The position numbers were made by a program, and so were the translations under genes. Below are positions 17,539 through 26,368 of a DNA stretch of 64,000 nucleotides, piece after piece. The notes under the pieces are model-generated. The model saw only the letters and a program-made list of their open reading frames with translations. It had not been told where the DNA came from and made no database searches. Every line of letters begins with the position of its first letter. The first letter of the stretch is position 1. Source of the DNA: Balneolaceae bacterium (lineage in GTDB: Bacteria; Bacteroidota; Rhodothermia; Balneolales; Balneolaceae). The stretch spans positions 558,001-622,000 of the forward strand of contig CP030887.1 of assembly GCA_006969905.1 (NCBI GenBank), read 5' to 3'.

Positions 17539-19665
17539 TTATTTTATGATTGCTAGTTTACCAGTCTCTATTTTTCCTGTAGTTAAATCTTTAACGGTAA
17601 ATAGATATAAACCCGTTGTTAAGATTTGATTAGCTTCCGATTGCAAATCCCAGGCGTGTTCTCCACCTGCCATTACCCTCGGATCATCACTAAACGAGTC
17701 AAACCATGCGATATCCCCATTATAGGTAGAAGCATCATGATTCAATTCTGCGATGATATCTCCTGCGATAGTATATATTCTTATTTCTGATTTTGCTGGC
17801 AGGTTATAAAAATACAATTTTCTACCTGCTTCGCTAGGTCCATCCCATGCAGCATTTACTCGATATGGATTGGGATATACCCCTACTTCAAAATCTGAGC
17901 TTCCAAAATTCTCATTAGCTGGTGTTCCTGGAAAAACACGCACTGCATTTGAGTTGGTACTTGTCTCTAAACTCTCAATGCCAAATACATCGTCACCACG
18001 ATCAAAAGAGGTAACAGAAACTACATATTGCCAGCCGCTCAACAGGCCATCCAGATCGTAACGATACCAATACTGTGTATCATCACCCTCAAAAGTAACA
18101 GGTTCACTCAATTCTACCTCCTCAAAACCAACATCAAAACCAATATCATTGCCGGCTATATCAAACTCCCTTATCAACCGTGGCTGAGGATTTACATCAT
18201 CACCTAATTCCGAACTATATATGCGATACCCTTCAAAATCTGCTTCACCCGAAACACGATCAATGGAATTCTCAGAAGTTCTATCCCAGTAAATAGAAAC
18301 CTTCCCGGCTTCTAATTCAATTCTCGTTTTAGGGTTATCTGGTGGGGTTGGAAATAGATAGCGGGTCAAATCTCCGTCCCCATCTGTATCTTCACCTGGA
18401 TCAAGTTCACCATTATTGTTTTTATCCTCGCCTCTAAATACGCTACCAGCTGATTGCACCGTATTTACCAGATTCACCCTAGAAGCTTCTGTATCTACTG
18501 CCTTACCTGCCGGGCCCTGAAATTCGTCAGGCTTTAGCGCTGCAGAATAAACAAAATATACAGTAATCGTTTCGCCAGGATTAATTTGCGGAAAAGGGCC
18601 CATGGACATAAAAGAAATATAATTTCCACCCCCGGTTTGGCCATCAGTTCTCAATGCCTCTTCATTTTCAGCATAAGGAAATTTCTCTGCCATTTTTGAA
18701 TAACGATCCACATCATTAACCGGACGAGTAAAATCACCGGCACCCGCCTGAAACAACCAATAGCTTGGGCCCAGATCAGGCACTCTCAATCCTGATTTTG
18801 TAAAAACTCCGTTATTGGTATCTGGATTTGCCGGATGGAAAAAATCTCCGTCATACTCAGCGCCAATAAGAGTTACAGCACCATATGTGTTAATACTCGG
18901 ATCATCCGGAGAACCCGCATCAAACACATACATTGTGTGAAGAGAGTCCATATACCCTATACCATTTTTATTAAAAAACTCTCCACCTGTTTCAGTAGCA
19001 CTATTTACATTTCGAACCACTAAATCTGCATACATGCCTACATATACACTGTCCCAAACTTCCGGTATGGCATGCAAGTTACTATTGTTGGTAATATCGT
19101 ATCTGAGAATGGAAAAGTTTTCGGTAAATGGAAATCCCCAGTTATAACTCTCCATTTTAATATCAACAAAAAGCGGATCATCATGACCACTTATAGGGGT
19201 AGTACCATCAATACTTCTTCTGCGATCCGTAAAAAAAGCCAGTATATCTTCTTCACTTACTGCATTAATGGAAAAGAATTCGTCGTTTGGATCTGAGCTT
19301 CTTCTTTGAATAATATCATCGGCTGTAAATTCAAATCCTGCTGAGCCTCTGGCATAACCTGAAGGGTTGGTAACAGAAGAAGTAGAAACCCGGATTGCAC
19401 CATTATCCACTCTTGCCCCTATCCATATACCTGCTTCAAATAAATGCTCGGTACCAGTTGAGGAAGGATAACGCATACTAAAGCCGCCTTCGGGATTATT
19501 TCTAACATCGGGTTTACCAATGGTTCCAAAATTGGTAAGGGAAAGCCCCATGGTACCTGCGCTGGTTTCAACACGCTCAAAAGGAAATTGTGCGTTGACA
19601 CTCAAAGAGATAAGAAAACTCGAAACGAGTAATGCTGTTATTTTTTTCAAACGGATTGCTAACAT
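17539..19665 (-). CDS. Large T9SS-exported protein, unknown function
   Basis: About 708 residues from the ATG at 19665, chosen because a normal signal peptide ('ITALLVSSFLISLSVNAQ') then starts at once; the frame is open to 19692. The body has no family I recognise. It includes an acidic loop 'DKNNNGELDPGEDTDGDGD' near residues 420-440 that looks like an EF-hand or dockerin-type calcium site. The C-terminus is a T9SS type A sorting domain: 'GVYPNPYRVNA', 'IRIYTIAGDII', 'GLYLFTVKD', terminal 'GKLAIIK'. First gene of the minus-strand surface block; a -7-like motif (19680-19687) lies very close to the start, too close to be sure. Confidence 0.85.
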   Translation of the reverse strand: MLAIRLKKITALLVSSFLISLSVNAQFPFERVETSAGTMGLSLTNFGTIGKPDVRNNPEGGFSMRYPSSTGTEHLFEAGIWIGARVDNGAIRVSTSSVTNPSGYARGSAGFEFTADDIIQRRSSDPNDEFFSINAVSEEDILAFFTDRRRSIDGTTPISGHDDPLFVDIKMESYNWGFPFTENFSILRYDITNNSNLHAIPEVWDSVYVGMYADLVVRNVNSATETGGEFFNKNGIGYMDSLHTMYVFDAGSPDDPSINTYGAVTLIGAEYDGDFFHPANPDTNNGVFTKSGLRVPDLGPSYWLFQAGAGDFTRPVNDVDRYSKMAEKFPYAENEEALRTDGQTGGGNYISFMSMGPFPQINPGETITVYFVYSAALKPDEFQGPAGKAVDTEASRVNLVNTVQSAGSVFRGEDKNNNGELDPGEDTDGDGDLTRYLFPTPPDNPKTRIELEAGKVSIYWDRTSENSIDRVSGEADFEGYRIYSSELGDDVNPQPRLIREFDIAGNDIGFDVGFEEVELSEPVTFEGDDTQYWYRYDLDGLLSGWQYVVSVTSFDRGDDVFGIESLETSTNSNAVRVFPGTPANENFGSSDFEVGVYPNPYRVNAAWDGPSEAGRKLYFYNLPAKSEIRIYTIAGDIIAELNHDASTYNGDIAWFDSFSDDPRVMAGGEHAWDLQSEANQILTTGLYLFTVKDLTTGKIETGKLAIIK

Positions 19666-19748
19666 TTCATTTTTGAAGGCAAAAATATACAAAAAAATTC
19701 CATTGGGTATGCCCTTGAAAAGATGTTTAACACTTTCATAACCTTATG

Positions 19749-20432
19749 CTATTTGATGGACTCTCTATAAAAGTGGACTATTGTGATTTGGTTCACTCCC
19801 AGGTAATAAAGTATCACAATCATTAAAAAAATTACCTGTAGCTTAATAACCCCGACTTTTTGATATTTTCTTGCAGAAGTAATTACACTATCCTTTAGTA
19901 TCTTAAATCTACCTTGCCTTTTAAGCGCCTTTACTATTTCCTGATCTTCCATAACTAGCAGCTTTTCATCAAAGCCTCCTGCCCTTTCGAATAATTCTCT
20001 TTCTGTAAAAAGGCTTTGATCTCCGAACCTGAAAAAATCTACATCAAAACGGGTGAACCAGCTATAGAACTGAAGAACCGGATGTGAGATACCGAAAGAA
20101 AGGCGGAAGCAACCAGATTGATAACCTTTATTCACGCCTCTTTTAATTTGTTTAATAAAGTTTTTGGGAGGAAATGTATCAGAATGCAGGAAATACAGAA
20201 TTTCATACTTCGCCTGACTTGCCCCGTAATTCATTTGAGAAGCTCTTCCTTTTTGAGGAGACTCAAAAAACTTCACTCCAAATGAGTTCACGACCTTTGC
20301 TGTTGTATCTGTGCTGCCTCCATCTACTACCACTATTTCAGCGTTATCTATTCCTTTGCATCTACTCAAGAAGGTTAGCAGTTCTGCTATGGCAGCTTCC
20401 TCATTAAAAACAGGAATAATTATAGAGATCAT
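19749..20432 (-). CDS. Family 2 glycosyltransferase, TIGR04283 (arsenosugar-type) subgroup
   Basis: 227 residues of a GT2 fold: 'ISIIIPVFNEE' at the N-terminus, 'VVVDGGSTD', 'FLHSDTFPP' (DxD-like metal site), 'GDQSLF' and 'VMEDQEIVKALKRQGRF'. A hydrophobic helix near the C-terminus ('VIFLMIVILYYLG') may tether it to the membrane. This subgroup was named for arsenosugar biosynthesis, but that role is unproven for most members. Its ATG overlaps the stop of the next gene upstream, a TIGR04282 protein, as ATGA, and the two families commonly occur together. No arsenic methyltransferase or radical SAM partner is in the window. Confidence 0.87.
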   Translation of the reverse strand: MISIIIPVFNEEAAIAELLTFLSRCKGIDNAEIVVVDGGSTDTTAKVVNSFGVKFFESPQKGRASQMNYGASQAKYEILYFLHSDTFPPKNFIKQIKRGVNKGYQSGCFRLSFGISHPVLQFYSWFTRFDVDFFRFGDQSLFTERELFERAGGFDEKLLVMEDQEIVKALKRQGRFKILKDSVITSARKYQKVGVIKLQVIFLMIVILYYLGVNQITIVHFYRESIK

Positions 20433-21037
20433 AGATCGGTATTACCTTTTTCCCTATATGCCTGCAAATCTTCAAGGGTGTCGATATCACTTAATTCTTC
20501 CAGCAAATTATATGACAATTGAGAAGCGTTTACATACTTGAGTGTTTGATTTAAAACTGAAGAAGTACTCCAGTTAACCCCGGTAAATATTTTTGGGTAA
20601 AAGCTGTTCATTCCCAGAAGGTAATACCCACCGTCTTTTGCAGGCCCCAGCACTATATCATAAGTATCAAGTTGTTCAAATGCTTTTTTTACAACAGAAC
20701 TTTCTAGTTCGGGGCAATCACTCCCTATAATTACAACTTTTTTGAAGCCGTCTTGAAAGCATTCCTGGAAAGCATATTTCATTCGCTCACCTAGGTTGGA
20801 TCCTTTTTGAACTTTTAGTGCATAACTTTTTCGATTTACAAAAATCTCTTCATTGACTTTATCTGAGTCCGAAAACCATATATCTTTTTTGCAATTTAGC
20901 AGATCCGATTCTTTTAAGGTTTTAGCAATCAGTTTTTTATAGATAGTAAGCGCCTGTTCGTTACCAATACTCTCTGCTAATCTTGTTTTTACGAGACCTA
21001 ACCTCGGGTTTTTAATAAAAATTATTAGTTTCTCCAC
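20429..21037 (-). CDS. TIGR04282 (DUF2064) glycosyltransferase-like protein
   Basis: 202 residues with the nucleotidyltransferase-like fold of DUF2064: 'LIIFIKNPRLGLVKTRLA' at the N-terminus, 'IIGSDCPEL' in the middle, 'VLGPAKDGGYYLLGM' and 'SDIDTLEDL' at the end, all diagnostic. It starts with GTG; the nearest upstream ATG is out of frame. Translationally coupled to the GT2 gene by a 4-base overlap, so the two probably act in one glycosylation step, named 'arsenosugar' by family convention. The substrate cannot be read from sequence. Confidence 0.87.
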   Translation of the reverse strand: MEKLIIFIKNPRLGLVKTRLAESIGNEQALTIYKKLIAKTLKESDLLNCKKDIWFSDSDKVNEEIFVNRKSYALKVQKGSNLGERMKYAFQECFQDGFKKVVIIGSDCPELESSVVKKAFEQLDTYDIVLGPAKDGGYYLLGMNSFYPKIFTGVNWSTSSVLNQTLKYVNASQLSYNLLEELSDIDTLEDLQAYREKGNTDL

Positions 21038-21115
21038 CGCAAAATGTCATACCTTTTGAGAACTTTTTTTAAAAATTGCACTATTATACCATTTAACAAC
21101 AACTAACTAAACTTT

Positions 21116-21586
21116 ATGAAAACTCTAAAAAATACGACTCTTTTATTTTTAGCTCTCATTTTTACTTTAAGCTTAAGCAATAATCTCTCGGCACAAAATA
21201 CCGGAGGCGGAAAAACCGGGATTGGAATTATGCTTGGCGAACCAACAGGTATTTCATTAAAGATTTGGAACAATCAAAGAACAGCAATTGATGCAGGCTT
21301 AGCATGGTCTTTTTCAGGCAAAGATGCTATTCATTTTCACGCTGATTATTTGCTTCATAAATGGTTGGACGTTGAAAAAGGAGATCTTGCTTTCTATTAT
21401 GGCCTTGGTGGACGAGTAGTATTTTCAGATGATCCCTTTGTTGGTGCCAGAATTCCCCTGGGGCTTAATTACCTGGTAGAAAATAGCCAGCTTGGCTTGT
21501 TTTTTGAAATAGTACCTATACTTGATGTATTACCCGATACTGATTTTGATGCCAACGGAGCTATTGGCCTTCGTTTCTACTTCTAA
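21116..21586 (+). CDS. Small outer-membrane beta-barrel protein, unknown function
   Basis: 156 residues with a clear signal peptide ('LLFLALIFTLSLSNNLSAQ'). The mature part alternates polar and apolar residues as beta strands ('GIGIMLGEPTGISLKIW', 'FYYGLGGRVVF', 'ARIPLGLNYLV') and ends in '-GLRFYF', a typical barrel-assembly signal with a terminal Phe. It resembles small 8-strand barrels of the DUF3996 or OmpW-like kind. It is divergent from the glycosyltransferase pair, with a 78-base AT-rich intergenic region. Confidence 0.75.
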   Translation: MKTLKNTTLLFLALIFTLSLSNNLSAQNTGGGKTGIGIMLGEPTGISLKIWNNQRTAIDAGLAWSFSGKDAIHFHADYLLHKWLDVEKGDLAFYYGLGGRVVFSDDPFVGARIPLGLNYLVENSQLGLFFEIVPILDVLPDTDFDANGAIGLRFYF

Positions 21587-21589
21587 AAA

Positions 21590-22453
21590 CTAAAAAGGTA
21601 AAGAAATAACCTGCCCTTCTTTTGCCAGGCTGATTGATTGGTAATAATCAGAAAAATCAGCCTGGATATTTTTTTCTAAATCGAAAAGCTTTGTATCGTC
21701 ATTGTCAGGATCATGATGGGTAAGAATAAGGTTCTTAATACCTAAATCTTTTGTTACATCAACAAGAGTTTCCCAGTCAGAATGCCCCCAACCCAACCTT
21801 GATTTATGCTGCTCTTTATTAAATTGCGCATCATGAATAACTACATCAGCCCCCTTAACAAATTTTCTGAAAAGCCCGATAAAATTGCGCGAGTCCTGCT
21901 CGTTTGTAATCGGAAGTTCATTATCGGGTGCAAACACAATAATTTTACCTTTTACAGTAAATTTATAGAGTGCAGTAGGTACGGTATGTTTTGCCCACAT
22001 ATACTCAACAGTATAGTGTTCAAAGTTCATCTTTCCGATTTCAAAAGTTATGCAGTCCAGATCAGCCTCTAACATATCAATGGAAACCGGGAAGAAAGTA
22101 TTTGAAAGGTGCCCTTGAAGTATCTCTTTGCAACCTACTCCATTTTGTGGCGGCATATAAACATTAAAATGGTTGTTCTTTTCATAAAAGGGCTTAAAGA
22201 AAGGAAACCCTTGTAAGTGATCCCAATGCGGATGTGTAACAAATACCTGGCCTTTTACATTTTTTCCATGCCCGTTTGCCTGATTGCCCAAATTCCTAAA
22301 GCCTGTACCACAATCAGCAACAATCAGTTCTTCAAGATCTGAGATTTTAATCTCAACACATGAGGTATTACCGCCATACTCCATGTTCTCAGGATTTGCA
22401 CAAGGTGTAGAACCCCGTACTCCCCAGAATTTTATGTCTACCGATTGTTTCAA
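21590..22453 (-). CDS. Metallo-beta-lactamase-fold hydrolase
   Basis: 287 residues of the MBL/RNase Z-like superfamily. The N-terminal signature 'KFWGVRGSTPC' and the metal motif HxHxDH as 'THPHWDHLQGFP' are plain; further metal ligands are 'HDAQFNKEQ' and 'LTHHDPDND'. This branch often occurs with signalling domains; the substrate is unknown. The upstream frame is stopped by TAA two codons before, and no ATG is available, so translation must begin at TTG (22453). It is a single-gene unit, convergent with the barrel gene and 3 bases from its stop. Confidence 0.88.
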   Translation of the reverse strand: MKQSVDIKFWGVRGSTPCANPENMEYGGNTSCVEIKISDLEELIVADCGTGFRNLGNQANGHGKNVKGQVFVTHPHWDHLQGFPFFKPFYEKNNHFNVYMPPQNGVGCKEILQGHLSNTFFPVSIDMLEADLDCITFEIGKMNFEHYTVEYMWAKHTVPTALYKFTVKGKIIVFAPDNELPITNEQDSRNFIGLFRKFVKGADVVIHDAQFNKEQHKSRLGWGHSDWETLVDVTKDLGIKNLILTHHDPDNDDTKLFDLEKNIQADFSDYYQSISLAKEGQVISLPF

Positions 22454-22569
22454 TCCTTATACATTTACTTAGCTATTATGATAAGCAAATATGCTTTTTG
22501 TTCCCCAAAATTAGAAGAATCTAAGATGCTTCTATATTTATATAATCCACCCCTGGTTTAAACCTATGT

Positions 22570-24585
22570 TCATTCTTCACTTTCAGACTGGGGTTGCTTC
22601 GTAAGCAAATCTAACTCACGCTTAATTTCTGCCAATCGTTCTTGCTTTTTTGTCAAGTGCTTTTCAGCCTTATCAATCTTATCCTGAAGCTCATCCCTAA
22701 GTTTGTTTCCTTTATTTGTAGGTTTAAAATAGGTTTTAGCTTCCTCGTACTGGATAGACTCAGACTCAAGCTTTGATATTTCTTTCTTCAGGTTTGACTG
22801 CTCTTTTTGCAGCTCAATTACCTGTTTTCGGTTTTCAGGTACCACACCCTGAGAAGCAAGCTTTCTTTCCATCCCTAAGTCTGACCCTAAGGAACGATAG
22901 CGCTCGTATACAGCATCACAAGCTTCACGGTATTGTTTCCAAACCTTATTTTTTTGTTTTATTGGAACGTGCCCCGCTTTTTTGAACTGTTCCTGAAGCT
23001 TTTTTGCCTCCCCTACCGCTTTGGCAGGATCCTCATGCTCTGCCAGTTTTTCCAGCTTTTCTATTATTTCCTTTTTTACTGCAAGGTTATCTTTTTGCTC
23101 ACCCCTAATTTCTTTGAAATGCTCTCTTCTGTGCTCATAAAAAGCATCCATTGATGCTTTAAATTTCTTCCAGATTTTGGATGACTTCTTTCTTGGAACA
23201 GGCCCTATTTTCTTCCATTCTCCCATTAAAGCCTGCATTGCTTTGTGGCCTGCTTCAAAGTCATCTGTTTCTTTTAGCTGCTCAGCTTTTTCGATAAGTT
23301 TAGTCTTGGCTTCAAGATTTTTTTGCTCCTGATCCCTTAATATTTCAAGATTTTCAGATTTCTTATCATTAAAAGCATCTGTTGCAGCTTTAAACGCGTC
23401 CCACAGCTCGTTCTCATCTTTTTGGGGCAGATTCGGGGTCTTCTTCCATTGTTTGTGAAGCTTGTTAACTTTTCTGGCAGCTTCAGCAATATTTTCATCA
23501 TCTACCAGCGTTTCGGCTTCGGCAATTAGTTTTTTCTTTTTTTCTAAAGCTCTCGCGACCAGTTTTCTGTATTCCTTGTCATGCTTATAGCGTAGTTGGT
23601 TAAAAGTATCCTGGGCTTCATTAAACCGATCCCAAACACCTTCGTTTCTGTCAATCGGAACTCTTCCGATTTTACGCCATTGAGAAAGAAGCTCATCGAA
23701 TCTTTTGTTTAGTGCCTCAAAATCTACCTTTTCGTTATCGCTTTCCTTATTCAGTTCATCCAGCTTGTCAAGCAGAAGAAGCTTCATTGTTAGGTTTTCT
23801 TCTTCTTTCTCCAGCTTTTTTACCAAGCGATCTACCTTATGGCTTTCAAACTCATCAATAAATGCTTTAAAGCGTTCATTCAGGGAATCAACTTCAGAAT
23901 GAGGTAAAAGCTTAATGTGCTCCCACTTGTTTGAGATCTGGCTGATTTCCCGGGTAGCAGTCCATTTTTCATTATTTACAATATCAGCAAGCTCTTTCAG
24001 TAGTTCTTTCTTCTTTACAAGGTTCTCTTCCCTTTTTCGATTTAGCTCTTCATAATGCTCTTTTTTGCGAGACTCAAAATCAGATTTTAAACTTTCAAAC
24101 TCGGCGAGCAGAACTTTGATTTGCTCATTGGAAGAATCCGGCCCGCTTTCAATTTGCAAGGAAAGATTGGCAAGTTCATTGGATGCCAAAGCCCAGTCAG
24201 TAAGTGCAGCAAATTCTTTGGCTTTTTCTACAATCGAAGTATAAAAGGTAAGTGCCTCTTCATCCGGTTCTTCTGAATCGGCATCCACTTGTTCTACGTT
24301 TTCTGATTCTGATTCTTCACGATCTTCTCCAGAATCTTCGGTTGTAGACTGAACATTAGTGCCGGCATCTTCAACCTGTTGAACTTCTTCCGGTTGGTGT
24401 ACTTCCTCACCCGCTTCTACCTCAGTATCCATATCTATGGCTTCCGGATTCTCAACTTCAGTATCGGCTTTTATTTCTTCAAAAACCTCTTCAACTTCTT
24501 GTTTTTCTTTACCCTCAGGAACTTCCTGCCCCCCATCTGTTTCTGCGATTTCTTCTTCCGGTCTTTTTTCTTGCTCCAGGTTCAT
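22570..24585 (-). CDS. DUF349 repeat coiled-coil protein
   Basis: About 671 residues from the ATG at 24585, which has a Shine-Dalgarno-like AAGGAAGG 8 bases upstream; in-frame ATGs also exist at 24615 and 24627. The first ~100 residues are very acidic and low in complexity. After that come at least five DUF349 repeats, recognisable by 'W...F...' units such as 'SQWRKIGRVPIDRNEGVWDRF', 'KQWKKTPNLPQKDENELWDAF' and 'GEWKKIGPVPRKKSSKIWKKF'. The C-terminal 80 residues are a Lys/Glu-rich coiled coil. The function is unknown; DUF349 is common in Bacteroidota and is usually cytoplasmic. Confidence 0.88.
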   Translation of the reverse strand: MNLEQEKRPEEEIAETDGGQEVPEGKEKQEVEEVFEEIKADTEVENPEAIDMDTEVEAGEEVHQPEEVQQVEDAGTNVQSTTEDSGEDREESESENVEQVDADSEEPDEEALTFYTSIVEKAKEFAALTDWALASNELANLSLQIESGPDSSNEQIKVLLAEFESLKSDFESRKKEHYEELNRKREENLVKKKELLKELADIVNNEKWTATREISQISNKWEHIKLLPHSEVDSLNERFKAFIDEFESHKVDRLVKKLEKEEENLTMKLLLLDKLDELNKESDNEKVDFEALNKRFDELLSQWRKIGRVPIDRNEGVWDRFNEAQDTFNQLRYKHDKEYRKLVARALEKKKKLIAEAETLVDDENIAEAARKVNKLHKQWKKTPNLPQKDENELWDAFKAATDAFNDKKSENLEILRDQEQKNLEAKTKLIEKAEQLKETDDFEAGHKAMQALMGEWKKIGPVPRKKSSKIWKKFKASMDAFYEHRREHFKEIRGEQKDNLAVKKEIIEKLEKLAEHEDPAKAVGEAKKLQEQFKKAGHVPIKQKNKVWKQYREACDAVYERYRSLGSDLGMERKLASQGVVPENRKQVIELQKEQSNLKKEISKLESESIQYEEAKTYFKPTNKGNKLRDELQDKIDKAEKHLTKKQERLAEIKRELDLLTKQPQSESEE

Positions 24586-24698
24586 TACTGCAACCTTCCT
24601 TTCCACTTGGTTCATTAGTTTCGGCACATGCCTTCTTATAGTCCCAGAAGATAGTATTTCTCTTCTTCTTTTTATAATTAGGGTTTTGCGGCATAAAA

Positions 24699-24723
24699 AA
24701 AGCCGGCATCAAATGCCGGCTTT
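24699..24723 (-). terminator. Intrinsic terminator after mscS
   Basis: An 11-bp stem AAAGCCGGCAT / ATGCCGGCTTT (24699-24709 with 24713-24723) and 3-base loop, followed on the minus strand by seven Ts. It lies 13 bases after the MscS stop. Confidence 0.92.
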
Positions 24724-24735
24724 AAAAATCTGAAC

Positions 24736-25554
24736 TTAGTTTTCCTGGAAAATATGCAAGTCGCGTTGGGGAAATGGAATACTAAGGCCCTCCTTGTCAA
24801 ATGTTTTGTATACCTCTTCATTCATCCTGAAGTGTACCGACCAGTAGTCTCCGGCCTCAACCCAAACCCTTACTACGATATTTACTGAACTATCTGCTAA
24901 TTCAGACACGGCCATAAAAGGCTCCGGATCTTTAAGAATCCGCTCATCTCCGTCAATAAGCTTTTTCAAAACTTCATAAGCCTTATCCACATCATCGCCA
25001 TATCCGATACCAAATGTCCAGTCTACGCGGCGCCTTGGCTGTGCTGAATAGTTTGTTAAAGAGTTAGTTGCTAATGGCCCATTAGGTATTATAATGGTTT
25101 TATTGTCAGGTGTGGTTAAAACGGTTACAAAAATTTGTATCTCTTTTACACTCCCTGAATGGCCTTGAGCGTCAATAAAATCCCCTACTTTAAATGGTTT
25201 GAAGAAAAGGATCATGACCCCACCGGCAAAGTTTTGAAGAGTACCTGAAAGTGCCAAACCAACTGCCAAACCTGCAGCACCCAGAATAGCTATAAATGAG
25301 GTCATCTCTATACCCAACATCCCCAATGCTGTGATATATACCATTACTTTTAGCAATATCGACACCAGGCTGCTTAAAAATCCCTTAAGAGAAGAATCCA
25401 CCTCACTTTTCTTAAGTACCCTTTTTACTACCCCTACAATTATTTTTACTACCCATAAACCAATTACAAGAACCGCAATGGCCTTTATTAAGTTAGGGCC
25501 ATAGGTCATCACAAAACTCATGAGCATATCTGTATTGAAGCTGAAATCTTCCAT
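24736..25554 (-). CDS. mscS: Small-conductance mechanosensitive channel, MscS family
   Basis: About 272 residues from the ATG at 25554 (an in-frame TTG is two codons earlier). Three N-terminal membrane helices are seen. The pore helix is 'AILGAAGLAVGLALSGTLQNFAGGVMI', with the Gly/Ala packing typical of TM3 in MscS. The soluble beta domain contains 'PFKVGDFIDAQGHSGSVKEI' and 'IPNGPLATNSLTNYS'. Releases solutes on hypo-osmotic shock; located in the inner membrane. It has its own candidate promoter (TATATTTG at 25587-25594) and a strong terminator, so it is probably monocistronic. Confidence 0.93.
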   Translation of the reverse strand: MEDFSFNTDMLMSFVMTYGPNLIKAIAVLVIGLWVVKIIVGVVKRVLKKSEVDSSLKGFLSSLVSILLKVMVYITALGMLGIEMTSFIAILGAAGLAVGLALSGTLQNFAGGVMILFFKPFKVGDFIDAQGHSGSVKEIQIFVTVLTTPDNKTIIIPNGPLATNSLTNYSAQPRRRVDWTFGIGYGDDVDKAYEVLKKLIDGDERILKDPEPFMAVSELADSSVNIVVRVWVEAGDYWSVHFRMNEEVYKTFDKEGLSIPFPQRDLHIFQEN

Positions 25555-25586
25555 AGTCAATGATTTATTATTCTTTTAAAAGTTGC

Positions 25587-25594
25587 CAAATATA
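25587..25594 (-). promoter_or_regulatory. Candidate -7 element upstream of mscS
   Basis: On the minus strand the site reads TATATTTG, a match to the Bacteroidota -7 consensus TAnnTTTG, about 33 bases before the mscS ATG. No clear TTTG is found 19 bases upstream, so only the -7 half is supported. Confidence 0.45.
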
Positions 25595-25637
25595 GAGTCT
25601 TGAAGTATTTCTCTCTAATTAATATTTATTCATAAAA

Positions 25638-25662
25638 AAAGGAAAGCCAAAAGCTTTCCTTT
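25638..25662 (-). terminator. Intrinsic terminator after the csbD-like gene
   Basis: A 10-bp stem AAAGGAAAGC / GCTTTCCTTT (25638-25647 with 25653-25662), 5-base loop, followed on the minus strand by a run of Ts. Confidence 0.9.
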
Positions 25663-25683
25663 GAAATTTCGAGCTGACTGAAA

Positions 25684-25869
25684 TTATAAGTCGGCAATCT
25701 CTTTTTTGATCTCATCTTTTGTTTTCCCCAGCTTCTCTTGCAAACGACCAATCAGCTCGTCTTCTTTCCCTTCTGCGTACGTAAGATCGTCTTCAGTTAG
25801 CTCAGAATATTTTTGTTTTAGTTTACCTTTTATCTGGTTCCAATTTCCTTTAATTGTTAAGTCATTCAT
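25684..25869 (-). CDS. CsbD-family stress protein
   Basis: 61 residues, the full length of the family. The sequence '[22 protein letters not shown]' followed by '[21 protein letters not shown]' is the CsbD helical bundle. CsbD proteins are small cytoplasmic proteins induced under general stress or phosphate starvation; the molecular role is not known. Short single-gene unit with its own terminator. Confidence 0.93.
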   Translation of the reverse strand: MNDLTIKGNWNQIKGKLKQKYSELTEDDLTYAEGKEDELIGRLQEKLGKTKDEIKKEIADL

Positions 25870-25949
25870 AGTAATGGGGTTTAATTAACCTTTTGTTATT
25901 ACTAATACAACTACAACCCCTTATGATATGTTCCGGTTTTTTTTAAAAA

Positions 25950-26300
25950 CTAAAATTCAAAATCATGCACTTCTTTCAGGATTGCCTTTGCATTTGCATC
26001 ATTTCCCTGCACCATTCGATGCTGTAAGTTGGTAATAATCTCAGGAGTGGCTTTTTCATACGCCTCCTCTTTTGCTTCCTTTTCTGATGAAGTTCTGATA
26101 AGATCATAAATATCATCTGCCCGAACTATGCTGTAAATATTGTCTTTATTAAAAGCATGAGACCTAAGCTGTTCGTACTCTTTAAATACCCTTGGAAAGT
26201 CTGCGCTGTCTTCAGCTTTAGTTATAATTTCTACATCAGATGGGCCCTCAGCACTTAAGGGGGTTTTACATAAATAGAAATACTTCTGCTGATAATTCAT
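25950..26300 (-). CDS. Conserved-looking small protein, unknown function
   Basis: 116 residues; not recognised. It starts 'MNYQQKYFYLCKTP' and contains 'FPRVFKEYEQLRSHAFNKDNIYSIVRADDIYDLI', then a charged helix 'EKEAKEEAYEKATPEIITNLQHRMVQGNDANAKAI'. No signal peptide or membrane helix is seen, so it is probably a cytoplasmic alpha-helical protein. It stands alone between csbD and sixA on the same strand. A TATATTTA stretch upstream (one base off the -7 consensus) could be its promoter. Codon use looks normal for the window. Confidence 0.6.
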   Translation of the reverse strand: MNYQQKYFYLCKTPLSAEGPSDVEIITKAEDSADFPRVFKEYEQLRSHAFNKDNIYSIVRADDIYDLIRTSSEKEAKEEAYEKATPEIITNLQHRMVQGNDANAKAILKEVHDFEF

Positions 26301-26368
26301 TTACAAATCACTTTTGAGTTAAATTTTGCTAAATATAAAGAATGCAGGCTAACTTTTCGCACTTCAAA

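Noticed and set aside
21038-21115. Divergent promoter boxes between the glycosyltransferase pair and the barrel gene
   Set aside because: Only near-misses to TAnnTTTG (TACCTTTTG) were found, so no site is claimed.
24437-24733. 98-residue plus-strand frame opposite the DUF349 start
   Set aside because: Ser/Thr/Cys-rich shadow of the acidic low-complexity N-terminus; crosses the mscS terminator.
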